This document shows, piece after piece, positions 26,216-35,583 of a stretch of DNA of 64,000 nucleotides. The translations under genes and the position numbers were made by a program. The notes under the pieces were generated by a model. It did no database searches and was not told the origin of the DNA. It saw only the letters and a list, made by a program, of their open reading frames with translations. The stretch lies in NCBI RefSeq assembly GCF_041154675.1, contig NZ_AP031322.1, positions 620,001-684,000 of the forward strand. The letters are read 5' to 3'. The stretch comes from Sulfurisphaera javensis. Lineage in GTDB: Archaea; Thermoproteota; Thermoprotei_A; Sulfolobales; Sulfolobaceae. The number at the start of each line of letters is the position of its first letter. Within the stretch, counting starts at the first letter, position 1.

Positions 26216-27637
26216 AGCTACTCCTTCACTTCTAGGATCAGCTACAGCTATACTATATTTGTTTGTTCTTTTTAATGCTTGAACAACTCCTACTTCTGGA
26301 GAGTAATAATCGAGTTGTTGATATTTTGTTCTTAATCTTTTTTCTGCAACTACTTTGCTTCCTAGAAACATAAAACGAGGAGCATCAACTGCCTCATCTA
26401 TTTCCATGTTATAGTCTACATAATATTCAAATACTTGCGAATGTATTTGAGGTCTAAGATCCCCTCCAGCACAGCCTATTATCAAATTTTCTTTGTCTTT
26501 TTCTGCCATTAGAATAGATAGTGTATGCAAAGGTCTTTTCCTAGGCTCTGGCTTATTTCTTCCTTCAGTAAATCCAAAACCTCTATTATTAAATGGAATA
26601 TCCTTAACTACTATTCCAGAGCCAAAGGCAAAGAATAAGCTTTGTATAAAGCCTATCTCATTTTCTCCATCTGAGACTACAAAGAACGTAGTATCTTGAG
26701 TATTCATACTTGTTGCTGTTACATTAAAATCTTTCATTCTCTTCATTAAATACTTTTCATCGAGTAAATTAACATCAAGGGGATAAAATCTGGGATCAGT
26801 AATATAATTATTTCTATCACTATACACTATACCATATATTTTAATATGTTCATTAATTCTAGTATCATCATCGTAAGGAAATCTATTTATATTACTTAAT
26901 TCAACTAATTTAAGAGCTTCCAAAGTAGAAATTCCTTGAGTATTAGGAGGTAATTCATAAACTTCATAATCTTTGTAAGTAGTCTTTATAGGCTTAATTT
27001 CTTCCCCTCTAAAATTTGCGAAATCTGAAAAGTCTACATTTACTCCTTGTTTTCTTAATCCTAAAACTATATCTTCAGTTATTTTTCCTTCATAGAATTC
27101 TCTTGGATCCCTAGAAATTATTTTAAGAACCTCTCCCATTTCCCTTAATTTCAATATGTCTCCTGCCTCTTTATTTCCGTAAACTTTTCTCCAACTCTCA
27201 CCTAAATCTTGAGAATTCTTTATCGCTTTGGCAAGAGATTTACTTATATAAAACCCATTTATAGCTAAGCTAATTGCAGGTTTTAGGAGCTCATGCAAAC
27301 TCATTGTGGTATAATTTTCTACAATATAATTCCAAAGGTCAACTAATCCTGGTACTACAACCGTTGAAGGATGTCTTGGAGAAGGTATTTTTTCAACATT
27401 TAATCCTTTTGGTGACCAACCAGATGCATTATAAGCAATTATTCCCTCTGGAGTTTTTGCTAATAAAAAACCATCACCGCCGATGCCACTTGTATAAGGC
27501 AAAACCACTGAAAGTGTGGCACTTATTCCAATTGCTGCATCAAAAGCATTACCACCATTTTCCAATATTTTTGCACCAACATAACTCGCAATATAATTTT
27601 GTGAGGCTACGACTTTTTTGCCATAAGCTACTTTCAT
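26201..27637 (-). CDS. ggt: Gamma-glutamyltransferase-family Ntn hydrolase
   Basis: 478 residues. GGNAFDAAIGISATLSVV and SGIGGDGFLL near the N-terminus and the autoprocessing site MNTQDTTFFVVSD, where the second Thr of DTT should become the nucleophile, followed by GSGIVVKDIPFNNRGFGF, define the Ggt family. The later GCAGGDLRPQ corresponds to the glycine-rich oxyanion block. Family members cleave gamma-glutamyl bonds; in archaea without glutathione the substrate may be a gamma-glutamyl peptide or a related compound such as cephalosporin-like amides. No signal peptide is visible, so it is probably cytoplasmic. Confidence 0.84.
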   Translation of the reverse strand: MKVAYGKKVVASQNYIASYVGAKILENGGNAFDAAIGISATLSVVLPYTSGIGGDGFLLAKTPEGIIAYNASGWSPKGLNVEKIPSPRHPSTVVVPGLVDLWNYIVENYTTMSLHELLKPAISLAINGFYISKSLAKAIKNSQDLGESWRKVYGNKEAGDILKLREMGEVLKIISRDPREFYEGKITEDIVLGLRKQGVNVDFSDFANFRGEEIKPIKTTYKDYEVYELPPNTQGISTLEALKLVELSNINRFPYDDDTRINEHIKIYGIVYSDRNNYITDPRFYPLDVNLLDEKYLMKRMKDFNVTATSMNTQDTTFFVVSDGENEIGFIQSLFFAFGSGIVVKDIPFNNRGFGFTEGRNKPEPRKRPLHTLSILMAEKDKENLIIGCAGGDLRPQIHSQVFEYYVDYNMEIDEAVDAPRFMFLGSKVVAEKRLRTKYQQLDYYSPEVGVVQALKRTNKYSIAVADPRSEGVALVVN

Positions 27638-27679
27638 CAGTATAATTTTTTTAATGAAATAAATAAATCATCATGTATA

Positions 27680-28039
27680 ATGAAAATACCAGATGAAATA
27701 AAGTCTCAACTAAAAGAAGGGAGTTGTATAGTTTGCTGTGATGAGTATGTACTATGCATGACTGAAGATTTGCCAAAACGTACTGATGTAAATATTGATC
27801 TAGAAATAGATAGAGAAGAAGGTGAAGTAGTATTAAGGAATATAATTCATGATGATCCTTCAAATCCTCTTTATCTAGAATATTTTATAAACAAAAAATT
27901 TGTTCAAAACATCTCAGAGAAAGGAGAAATTCAAGTGTTCTTTGTTGATAAAAATTTCAACGAAAAAATGAAGATGAATATAAAAATTGATAAGGATGAT
28001 ATTAGACTATTAAAAAGGGAACTAGGAATTGGAAGTTAA
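27680..28039 (+). CDS. Conserved-looking uncharacterised protein, 119 residues
   Basis: Not recognised. The N-terminal half has GSCIVCCDEYVLC, three Cys close together, then alternating beta-like segments with many acidic residues (LEIDREEGEVVLRN). The C-terminal half has further beta-strand-like repeats and a helical end. It overlaps the MazG-like gene by 11 bases and probably shares its transcript with MazG and tmcA. The Cys cluster might bind metal but there is no matching His or second Cys pair. Confidence 0.6.
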   Translation: MKIPDEIKSQLKEGSCIVCCDEYVLCMTEDLPKRTDVNIDLEIDREEGEVVLRNIIHDDPSNPLYLEYFINKKFVQNISEKGEIQVFFVDKNFNEKMKMNIKIDKDDIRLLKRELGIGS

Positions 28040-28274
28040 ATATATTCAAGAGAAGCTTAAAGAATTATATTTCGAGAAAGATTCAGAAAGAGGATTATAT
28101 GCAACATTTACTTGGCTAGTTGAAGAAGTTGGTGAGCTTGCTGAAGCTCTTCTTTCTAAGGATAAAAACTCTATCGAAGAAGAATTAGCTGATGTTATTG
28201 CTTGGGCCATATCAGTAGCTAACTTAACTGGGATAGACGTAGAAGAAGCTTTAAGGAAGAAATACAAGATATAA
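28029..28274 (+). CDS. MazG-like nucleotide pyrophosphohydrolase
   Basis: 81 residues from a TTG start. Contains the all-alpha NTP-PPase metal motif EEVGELAEAL followed by EEELADVIAWAISVA (E-x-x-E and E-x-x-D pairs). Such small MazG-like enzymes hydrolyse non-canonical or excess (d)NTPs to the monophosphate and act as dimers or tetramers. It overlaps the preceding gene by 11 bases and lies three bases from tmcA. Housecleaning of modified nucleotides is the usual role. Confidence 0.85.
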   Translation: MEVKYIQEKLKELYFEKDSERGLYATFTWLVEEVGELAEALLSKDKNSIEEELADVIAWAISVANLTGIDVEEALRKKYKI

Positions 28275-28277
28275 GTA

Positions 28278-30581
28278 ATGAATAAAGAGGAGTTCTTTAA
28301 GCTTCTTGAAGATAGTATTAGAGATAGTGTTCAGCGATATTATAGAAACTTAATATTTATACAAGATAAGGACTATTTAACACACTTAAGGGAAATTCTT
28401 GAACTTTACCTCAGAGTTAATCCTAACCCTTCTGTAGCTTATGCGTTTCATCCATGGGTTTCCGGAGCAAAAGATAGATTGCATGAGATAAAGAAAATAG
28501 TGAGTTTAACTGATATTGATTATTCATCTTCAGAAAGGTATCTTGGTTCAACATTCGATGTTGTCATTTTAGATTTAGTGGATAATTTCGAACCAAATTA
28601 TATTGGTAGACTTGTAGACCTTATACGCGGTGGAGGAATAGGAATTCTTTATACTGATGATTTAAAAGAACACAAACTGTTTAGGAATTCTATAATAAGA
28701 AATGGCAAAATAAGAGATGTGTATGAGAATAGATTTCTAAGGAAATTGAATGAGCATGAAGGTATATTCATGATTATAAATTCAGACTATATCGCAAGGC
28801 CTTTTGATGGCGAAGTAAAGGAAAAGCCTTCTCCTCAAATACCTAAAAAACCTTCAATGCCAATTGAGTTGCATAAGCTTTGTATGAGTAAAGATCAAAA
28901 CAAAGTACTTGAAAGTTTTAACTTTATCAGGGGAGGTTCAAGAAGAGTTCTAGTAATAACTTCAGCAAGAGGAAGAGGTAAAAGTGCTGTGACTGGATTA
29001 GGTTTAGCTGGATTAATCTCTAAGGTAGAAAAGAGAAGAAAGTTCAAAATAGTTATAACTGCTCCATCATCAACTGGAATATCACAACTAATGCTATTTT
29101 TAAAGAAAGGTTTAGACGCTTTATTAATTCCTTATAAGACAAAAGATTCAATTTATGGCTATCCACTTTCTATTGAAGGCCCCAATTTTAAAGTGTATTA
29201 TGAAATACCGGAGGCTACATTAGAAGATGAAGGAGATTTATTAGTAGTAGATGAAGCTGCTGCAATAGGAATTGGTTATATTGACTCAGCATTAAAAGTT
29301 TGGAAAAAAGTGGTTTTAGTTACTACAGTCCATGGTTATGAAGGTTCTGGTAAAACATTTTTACGATACTTAAAAAAGATATTAAACTCAAGAAAGGTTG
29401 CCGTTAATTGGCAAGAAATGGTCAAACCACTTAGATATGCTGAAGGAGATCCTATTGAAAAGTGGCTTTATGATACTCTATTGTTAGATGCTGAGCCAGA
29501 AGAACCACCAGAAGACGTTTCTCACTTATTATTTGAGACAGTATCACCAGAAGAGTTGTTTAGTGATGATAAAAAGTTAAGACAAATATATGGAATTTTA
29601 GTGACTGCACATTATAGAAATAATCCTAACGATTTAATGATAATGGCTGATGGAGTTCATCATAAAATAAAGGCTTTAAGTACTTTGGATGGGAAATATG
29701 TAGGTTTAGTTCAGATAGCTGATGAAGGTGGATTACCAGATAACTTAATTGATTTAGCTTTAAGAGGAGGAACTTTTGATGGTGATTTAATTCCAGATAG
29801 ACTCATCAAACATGTTAGGCTTAAAGAATTTGGAAGAATGAAAGGATGGAGAATTGTGAGAATTGCAGTAATACAAGAGTTACAAGACATGGGTCTTGGA
29901 AGTACAATGTTAAAGATGGTTTATGAAGATGCAAAAGAAGAAAATATTGATTGGGTAGGCTCAGCTTTCATGGGAGATATAAGGGTTTTAAACTTTTGGA
30001 TTAAGAATGGTTTTGTTCCAGTTCACGTTTCACCTAGGAAGAACGAAAAATTAGGTGATTATCCTGTAGTTGTAATGAAACCAATAAGTGAAACAGCAAA
30101 AAAGGCAATTGAAGTGGCATCGATGATACTTAAAGATAAGATACTAAATACGCTTCATGACATTTATTTCAGCATGGATCCAGAAGTAGCGAGAGTTATA
30201 CTAAATGGTATAAAGGTACACAGAGAGGTGTATGTCAATAAAATCTATGTTGATAAGATATTGGCGTTTGTTCAAGGAGTTAGCCCTTATGAGTCTTCTG
30301 CAGATGGAATACATATGATTACATTAAAGTATTTTTGGGATGCAAAAAGGGATTGGTCATTATCCCCAGAACAAGAAATTATATTAATAGCGAAGGTACT
30401 TCAAGGGAGACCCTGGAGGTTTACATCGTCTAGTTTAAATTCAAATAGGACAACAATTAATGAACTATTATATGAGGCAATAGCTGAACTCCTATATAGG
30501 TATTATGGTTTGACGCCAGATTCAAAAGGAGGTCTAGAATTAAAAAAACTAGATGATGAGTTTCACAAAAATGAGTTGTGA
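28278..30581 (+). CDS. tmcA: tRNA(Met) cytidine acetyltransferase
   Basis: 767 residues. An N-terminal domain is followed by an ATPase module with TSARGRGKSAVTGLGLAG (Walker A at about 229-240) and LLVVDEAAAIGI (Walker B), then a GNAT domain with the acetyl-CoA loop LQDMGLGSTML near residue 535 and a C-terminal tRNA-binding region. It forms N4-acetylcytidine, an RNA modification abundant in thermophilic archaea, on tRNA and probably other RNAs. ATG lies three bases after mazG, indicating one operon. Confidence 0.92.
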   Translation: MNKEEFFKLLEDSIRDSVQRYYRNLIFIQDKDYLTHLREILELYLRVNPNPSVAYAFHPWVSGAKDRLHEIKKIVSLTDIDYSSSERYLGSTFDVVILDLVDNFEPNYIGRLVDLIRGGGIGILYTDDLKEHKLFRNSIIRNGKIRDVYENRFLRKLNEHEGIFMIINSDYIARPFDGEVKEKPSPQIPKKPSMPIELHKLCMSKDQNKVLESFNFIRGGSRRVLVITSARGRGKSAVTGLGLAGLISKVEKRRKFKIVITAPSSTGISQLMLFLKKGLDALLIPYKTKDSIYGYPLSIEGPNFKVYYEIPEATLEDEGDLLVVDEAAAIGIGYIDSALKVWKKVVLVTTVHGYEGSGKTFLRYLKKILNSRKVAVNWQEMVKPLRYAEGDPIEKWLYDTLLLDAEPEEPPEDVSHLLFETVSPEELFSDDKKLRQIYGILVTAHYRNNPNDLMIMADGVHHKIKALSTLDGKYVGLVQIADEGGLPDNLIDLALRGGTFDGDLIPDRLIKHVRLKEFGRMKGWRIVRIAVIQELQDMGLGSTMLKMVYEDAKEENIDWVGSAFMGDIRVLNFWIKNGFVPVHVSPRKNEKLGDYPVVVMKPISETAKKAIEVASMILKDKILNTLHDIYFSMDPEVARVILNGIKVHREVYVNKIYVDKILAFVQGVSPYESSADGIHMITLKYFWDAKRDWSLSPEQEIILIAKVLQGRPWRFTSSSLNSNRTTINELLYEAIAELLYRYYGLTPDSKGGLELKKLDDEFHKNEL

Positions 30582-30592
30582 TTGAATGCACC

Positions 30593-31354
30593 TCAGCTGA
30601 AGAATATCAATGAAATTACAACAGCTAAAGAGAATAATTGGTGCAATCCTATAACAGCTCCAGGTTTAGTCGGGTTTTTATTAATTTGATAATAGGTCCA
30701 TAATCCTACTGCACTTTCAATTAACGCAAAGACTAATGGAATCCAGTACCTTAAGATTATTAAAGCTATAAAGAATATTGCTCCAACAATTCCATGTATA
30801 ACCCAAGCCCATTGAAGTTTATTTTTTGGTTTTCTAACATCTCCTATACTTAGTTTCATTCTCCTAGTCCCAGTTACTACTCCTCCCATAAATATTACAA
30901 AATATAGGAAATGTGGAGGTGTTATTGCACTTATTAAAAATCCTATGTACTTAGAAGGAGGAATATAATTTGTTGCCAAAATAAGGTAAGTAATGAAAGT
31001 TGTGTAAGCTGCAATATCATGAAAACCTTGAAATACTGAAGGTAATTTCCCTGCAAGAACGTATAGTGTAGCCATTCCTAGAAGGGCTGTAGCAACTATG
31101 CTTATGAAGCCTATAACAGTTAACGTGTTAAAATCTATAACAAGTAAAACGAGAGAAAGTAATCCAACTAAAGTAGCAACGATTCTGTGGATTGCTTCTG
31201 GATCTCCTTTCCCAGCTAATTCTACTATATTATTTGTATAAGGCCAATTTGTACCTAAAGACAATCCATATCCATACCCTTCAACTATTCCACCTAAAAC
31301 TATTGCAGAACCAGCCAAGACTGTGGTGACATATCCCAAAATTTCATTAATCAT
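30593..31354 (-). CDS. CtaA/COX15-like membrane protein, possible heme A synthase
   Basis: 253 residues with seven to eight membrane helices. Conserved-type His are seen in EAIHRIVATLVG, VFQGFHDIAAY, WVIHGIVGAIF and IGLHQLFSLAVV, which match the paired heme-binding His arrangement of CtaA (heme O to heme A). N-terminal YGLSLGTNWPYTNN resembles the conserved loop after helix 1 with GxxxPxxN. The protein would serve terminal oxidases containing heme A-type hemes. Some spacing differs from bacterial CtaA, so the call is moderately sure. Confidence 0.62.
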   Translation of the reverse strand: MINEILGYVTTVLAGSAIVLGGIVEGYGYGLSLGTNWPYTNNIVELAGKGDPEAIHRIVATLVGLLSLVLLVIDFNTLTVIGFISIVATALLGMATLYVLAGKLPSVFQGFHDIAAYTTFITYLILATNYIPPSKYIGFLISAITPPHFLYFVIFMGGVVTGTRRMKLSIGDVRKPKNKLQWAWVIHGIVGAIFFIALIILRYWIPLVFALIESAVGLWTYYQINKNPTKPGAVIGLHQLFSLAVVISLIFFS

Positions 31355-31403
31355 AAATTAACTTCAGAGATAACTCTAATAAATCTTAGTCAGTCTATTT
31401 AAA

Positions 31404-31733
31404 ATGATGAATGAAGAAGTCCTTTCAATATTGTGGAGGGTTATAGATAACGATATTCCACTGGTAAACGATGATATGACTACATTTCTAGTAAAAGATG
31501 GAGAAATAACAGAAGAAGATTTAAAAATATGGAATGATGCAGTAAAGAAGATAAAGGAGGCCTATAAAAAAGTTAATTATAATCAGAATGATGCAAAATC
31601 ACTTTTAAATTCTGCATTAGAACTATTAAATTCTATTAAACCTAAAAAGCCTTTCCCACCAGAAGTAAAAATAAGGTTCGATGAATTGAAAAATTCAGTT
31701 TCAAAATGCATAGAACTATTGAACAAGACCTAA
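31404..31733 (+). CDS. Uncharacterised small alpha-helical protein, 109 residues
   Basis: Not recognised. Charged and predicted mostly helical: NEEVLSILWRVIDND, then EDLKIWNDAVKKIKEAYKK and a C-terminal helix ending CIELLNKT. A short PFPPEVK turn separates the last helices. Two consecutive ATG codons are possible starts. It stands alone between a divergent CtaA-like gene and a 195-base regulatory gap, so it is probably a single-gene transcript. Confidence 0.55.
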   Translation: MMNEEVLSILWRVIDNDIPLVNDDMTTFLVKDGEITEEDLKIWNDAVKKIKEAYKKVNYNQNDAKSLLNSALELLNSIKPKKPFPPEVKIRFDELKNSVSKCIELLNKT

Positions 31734-31845
31734 ATTATCAGGAAGTTTATATATTTTTCCTGTTAATTGTTAAAAATCATTTCATGTGAAATTGAATAAT
31801 TTTTCTTCTACCTTTAAGCCTATTTTATACTGTTTAAGGTCTTCT

Positions 31846-31923
31846 CCCTTTAAGCTTTGCTGAAACTATCGGTGGAAATTTAGGAAAGATTTAAAAACTT
31901 TTAGGACAGAAAAGCTTAAAGGG
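31846..31923. promoter_or_regulatory. 13-base inverted repeat flanking the APC-permease promoter
   Basis: The arms CCCTTTAAGCTTT (31846-31858) and AAAGCTTAAAGGG (31911-31923) are exact reverse complements separated by 52 bases. A TATA-like ATTTAAAAAC (31889-31898) lies between them and the downstream arm covers the expected transcription start, just before the ATG at 31929. A related partial copy CCTTTAAGCC is at 31811. The placement is that of a repressor operator with a distal partner site. Nothing else is seen in the 195-base gap 31734-31928. Confidence 0.5.
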
Positions 31924-31928
31924 CGATT

Positions 31929-33350
31929 ATGATGGGACTTGCTAAGGGATCTTTAAGTATAAGAGAAGCTTATGGTCAAGCTATGGCAGTTACTGCACCT
32001 TTAGGAAGCGTTGTATCTACTACAACAGCAGCAATAGCATATGCTGGGAAAGGAGTAGTATTTGCAACTATCTTAGCTTTAATTGGAAGCGCTTTATGGA
32101 TTTACACTCTTACAAGATATTCTTCAAAAATAGCATCAGCTGGCGGATATTACACTTATGGAGCAGCAGCATGGAGAAATAGAACATTAGCTTATTACGA
32201 AGCAATATTAGAAGTTGTAGCTTATTCAGCATTAAATGCTGTTAATGCACTAGCTATCTATTTGCTTGTTCAGACATTTCTCCAAATGATTAATGTTAGT
32301 ATACCTAGTATTTACTTGGATCTTTTTATAGTCCTGGGTTTAGTATATCCTACGCTCATATCATTTACCACTCATATAAAGAACTTGTTAGGTCAAATAG
32401 TAAGTATAAGTGCTACACTTGAAGTAATTATACTTTATGCAATGTTTATTTACGCCGTAGCTACTAAAGGCTTTAACTTATCTTATTTTAATCCTTCTGG
32501 AGTTTCATTAGGTTCATTGGGTACAGCAATGATATTATCAATTGTTAGTATATCTGGAGCCGGTGCCTCAACTTATTTGGGTGAAGAATCAAAGGTTCCA
32601 AGAAAAACCATAACGTTAGGAATGTGGTTATCCCTTATTATAGGGGGTTCAGCAATATTAGCAGGAACTTATGGTTTAGTTGCCTTATGGAATGGTTCTA
32701 TAACTAGTTTAGAAAATGCTAACCAACCATTGATTCAAGAGCTATTTGGATTTGGTTTACCAATAGTGATGATAGGATTATTAATGTCAATAAATAGTTT
32801 ATTAGCCTCTAATATAGGTACTACTGTGGGTAGTGCAAGAGTTTTATTTAACTTGGCGAGAGAAAAAGCAATGCCTAAAATATTGGAAAAAGTAAATAGA
32901 ACACAAGAGCCAATCATTGCGACAATTATTATTGGTTTTATCTCTACATTGTTCGTGATATTCTCCACCATAATAACGGGATCTATCTCTAATGCATTTA
33001 ATGAGATCAGTGTGATAACAAGCGTATTTTGGCTAACTGGAAGAATAATTGATGGATTTGGAGTCCCAGTATTTTACTGGAGAATAAGTTCCTTAAATAT
33101 AACAACGTTAGTTATTCCTATCTCAGCAACATTAATTAATCTAACTGGAGTTGCACTATCATTTCAGACTCCAGACCTATTCCAGAGTGTTTCGATTATA
33201 ACTATATTAGTATTAGCAACTTTGTGGTATGGACTTAGAGCCAAAAAGAGCTTGGCTGGAACTTATGTGGTTGATGATAATAATCAGTTAATTACAATAG
33301 ATGAATATATAGAAAAATTGAAAAGAGAAAAACAGGTTGTTGCACAATAG
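31929..33350 (+). CDS. APC-family amino acid permease
   Basis: 473 residues with about 12 membrane helices. Helix 1 has TAPLGSVVSTTTAAIAYAGKG, close to the G-S/G motif that binds substrate in APC transporters, followed by SSKIASAGGYYTYGAAA, the well-conserved segment after helix 2. SISGAGASTYLGEESKVPRKTI matches the APC helix 6-7 region. It probably imports an amino acid or amine with protons or sodium. Two ATG codons in a row; the first is used here. Expression probably depends on the inverted repeat upstream. Confidence 0.82.
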   Translation: MMGLAKGSLSIREAYGQAMAVTAPLGSVVSTTTAAIAYAGKGVVFATILALIGSALWIYTLTRYSSKIASAGGYYTYGAAAWRNRTLAYYEAILEVVAYSALNAVNALAIYLLVQTFLQMINVSIPSIYLDLFIVLGLVYPTLISFTTHIKNLLGQIVSISATLEVIILYAMFIYAVATKGFNLSYFNPSGVSLGSLGTAMILSIVSISGAGASTYLGEESKVPRKTITLGMWLSLIIGGSAILAGTYGLVALWNGSITSLENANQPLIQELFGFGLPIVMIGLLMSINSLLASNIGTTVGSARVLFNLAREKAMPKILEKVNRTQEPIIATIIIGFISTLFVIFSTIITGSISNAFNEISVITSVFWLTGRIIDGFGVPVFYWRISSLNITTLVIPISATLINLTGVALSFQTPDLFQSVSIITILVLATLWYGLRAKKSLAGTYVVDDNNQLITIDEYIEKLKREKQVVAQ

Positions 33351-33492
33351 TATTTATCACTTTCATTTCTCTTTGTTTAATTTATCTTCTTGATATTCTA
33401 GATTAAGTTGATATTTATTTACGCTATATTATTAAACAATTTTTAATTTTTTCACCTTTAAGAATATATACTTGTTTAACCAATTCTATCTT

Positions 33493-33885
33493 ATGAAAAT
33501 TTTGATAGCATATGATGGTTCAGATCACTCAAAAAAAGCAGTGTTTTTTACCTTAAACTTCATCAAAAAAGAAGATGAAATATATTTAGTAACAGTAATA
33601 AAAGAAGCACCTAAATCGCCAGAGCAAAAGATAATCCAAGCTAGGGAAGAAGCTGAGCAAAAGCAAAAGGAAGTACTTAAAGATCTTGAAGGCTATAAAG
33701 TAACCGCTGAAATTCTAGAAAGTCCAGATGTCTCATCTGCATTAATTGAATATTGTAAAAAAGTAAATTGTAATATGATTGTAACTGGTAGTAGAGGATT
33801 AACTGGATTAAAGAAGGCTATTCTAGGTAGCGTATCATCAGAATTAGTAAGTAAATCTGATATACCAGTACTCGTTGTTAAATAA
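33493..33885 (+). CDS. UspA-family universal stress protein
   Basis: 130 residues starting MKILIAYDGSDHSKKA. The C-terminal ATP-binding signature TGSRGLTGLKKAILGSVSSELV (G-x2-G-x9-G-S/T) is intact, so it belongs to the nucleotide-binding subgroup. It folds as a single Usp domain. The frame is open to 33472, but ATG 33493 begins at the fold and AATATATAC at about 33463-33471 is a TATA-like box at leaderless spacing. A single gene between two transporters. Confidence 0.87.
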   Translation: MKILIAYDGSDHSKKAVFFTLNFIKKEDEIYLVTVIKEAPKSPEQKIIQAREEAEQKQKEVLKDLEGYKVTAEILESPDVSSALIEYCKKVNCNMIVTGSRGLTGLKKAILGSVSSELVSKSDIPVLVVK

Positions 33886-33897
33886 CTATATAAACTA

Positions 33898-33930
33898 TAT
33901 AGTTAACAATAGTTTATATTGTTAACTATA
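33898..33930. promoter_or_regulatory. Perfect 14-base inverted repeat upstream of Pho84-like transporter
   Basis: TATAGTTAACAATA (33898-33911) and TATTGTTAACTATA (33917-33930) are exact reverse complements with a 5-base spacer. A partial third copy (TAACTATATAAACTATA) precedes the left arm at about 33892. It lies 55 bases before the ATG of the MFS transporter and 13 bases after the UspA stop. The perfect dyad, compact spacer and position point to a dimeric-regulator operator; a bidirectional terminator is less likely because there is no T-run. Regulator unknown. Confidence 0.5.
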
Positions 33931-33984
33931 TGCTCTATACGGTAAAATTATAAGCTATAATAAATACTCTTACTCGAAAGTAAA

Positions 33985-35466
33985 ATGTCTAATAATCCAT
34001 TTAAGTCCATTGATTCCCTAAAACTCTCTTTTAATCATATAAAGATATGGTATACAGCAGGAATGGGGTTTTTTACAGATGCATATGATTTGCTAATCAT
34101 TTCGTATATTTTAGCAACTATAATTGATGCAGATAAATATGCAGGAATAGTTATACCAGGCTTTACAGAGTATTTAATAGGTCCTTCTTCAGTATTCTGG
34201 ACTGGTTTACTAGCTTCTTCAGCAATTTGGACAGCAATACTAGGTCAATTACTTTTTGGTTATTTAGGTGACAGATTAGGTAGAAAGAAAGTTTATGGAG
34301 TTGAGGCAGCACTACTGACTTTTGGAGCTTTTGCAAGTGCTCTTGCTTGGAACTTACCAGCTTTAGTAGCATTTAGAATGATAATGGGATTTGGAATCGG
34401 TGGAGATTATCCTATATCTTCAACGATTATGAGTGAATATGCTAATGTGAAAGATAGAGGAAAACTAGTTGCCTTAGTTTTCGCAAACCAAGGAATAGGT
34501 TCAATAGTTGCCGCTGTAGTGGGAATTGTTTCTGCACTAACATTGCCACCAGATATCGCATGGAGAGTCATGGCTGGAATAGGTGCTATACCAGCTGCAA
34601 CAGTTATATATTTAAGAAGAAAAGTCCCAGAGACACCAAGGTATTCTTTACTTGTAGAAGGAAAAGTTGAAGAAGCTAAAAAAGCAGCAAAGATCCTAGG
34701 AACAGAACTACAAGTTGATAAACCAGTTGTATCTAAGAAAATAAGTATATCTGAATTTTTAGCAAAATATGGAATGTTATTGATAGGTACTGCTGGGACG
34801 TGGTTTATATTAGATATTGCTTTCTATGGAACTGGAGTTTATTCCTCAGCAGTGATTGCACCAGTATTTGGAAGTCCATTCCCAAGTGGGCATGTTACTT
34901 TAACTCTTCCAGATTTTCAAGCAGATTTAGCTAGAGTCTTATTTCAAGGTGCTATACCATTCTTAGTTGGTTTCCCTGGATACTTTACAGCAGTAGCATT
35001 AATGGATAAGCTAGGTAGAAAAATAATACAATTACAAGGTTTTGTGATGATGGCTTTGATTTACGGAATAGTTGCGTCTTTGGCTATAACAGCTGGAACA
35101 AAAATAACCGGTTTCGTTATTCCTTCAATTATGGCTTTTGCAATATACTCCTTATCATATTTCTTCATTGATTTTGGCCCTAACACAACAACCTTTGTGG
35201 TGCCAGCAGAAGTTTATCCTGTAAGATATAGGACTACTGGTCATGGTATATCTGCTGCTAGTGGTAAACTGGGTGCTGCTATAACTACATACTTCTTCCC
35301 AGCTTTGTTAGCTTCTATAGGTGTAAAAGATATTTTAGTAATGCTAGCTATTTTAAGCATAGTAGGTGCTATATTGACTTACTTCTTTGTACCAGAGCCA
35401 AAGCATAAATCATTAGAAGAAGTAGCAAAAGAAGAATTAGAAGAGGAGCAGATTCAAAGATCGTAA
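33985..35466 (+). CDS. MFS transporter, Pho84-like phosphate:proton symporter group
   Basis: 493 residues with 12 membrane helices. FFTDAYDLLIISYI after helix 1 is the D-A-Y-D motif of the Pho84-type phosphate symporters, LFGYLGDRLGRKKVYG is the MFS loop 2-3 motif, and MGFGIGGDYPISSTIMSEYA matches the family's GxGGDYP signature. PAEVYPVRYRTTGHGISAA and PEPKHKSLEE are typical late motifs. It probably imports inorganic phosphate or a related anion. A perfect palindrome lies 55 bases upstream, suggesting specific control. Confidence 0.82.
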   Translation: MSNNPFKSIDSLKLSFNHIKIWYTAGMGFFTDAYDLLIISYILATIIDADKYAGIVIPGFTEYLIGPSSVFWTGLLASSAIWTAILGQLLFGYLGDRLGRKKVYGVEAALLTFGAFASALAWNLPALVAFRMIMGFGIGGDYPISSTIMSEYANVKDRGKLVALVFANQGIGSIVAAVVGIVSALTLPPDIAWRVMAGIGAIPAATVIYLRRKVPETPRYSLLVEGKVEEAKKAAKILGTELQVDKPVVSKKISISEFLAKYGMLLIGTAGTWFILDIAFYGTGVYSSAVIAPVFGSPFPSGHVTLTLPDFQADLARVLFQGAIPFLVGFPGYFTAVALMDKLGRKIIQLQGFVMMALIYGIVASLAITAGTKITGFVIPSIMAFAIYSLSYFFIDFGPNTTTFVVPAEVYPVRYRTTGHGISAASGKLGAAITTYFFPALLASIGVKDILVMLAILSIVGAILTYFFVPEPKHKSLEEVAKEELEEEQIQRS

Positions 35467-35583
35467 TCTTTTTTAATCTTCTATTATTTTATGAGTTTTA
35501 CCAAACTCTGTATATTGCATTTAAAATGTATGTGTTTAATCTAATCAAAATGTTTATATCTTGCATTTTTGTAATATACGGAT

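Noticed and set aside
27274-27645. 123-codon plus-strand ORF opposite the gamma-glutamyltransferase gene
   Set aside because: His/Leu/Gln-rich composition is typical of an antisense shadow frame, and the opposite strand encodes a conserved enzyme.
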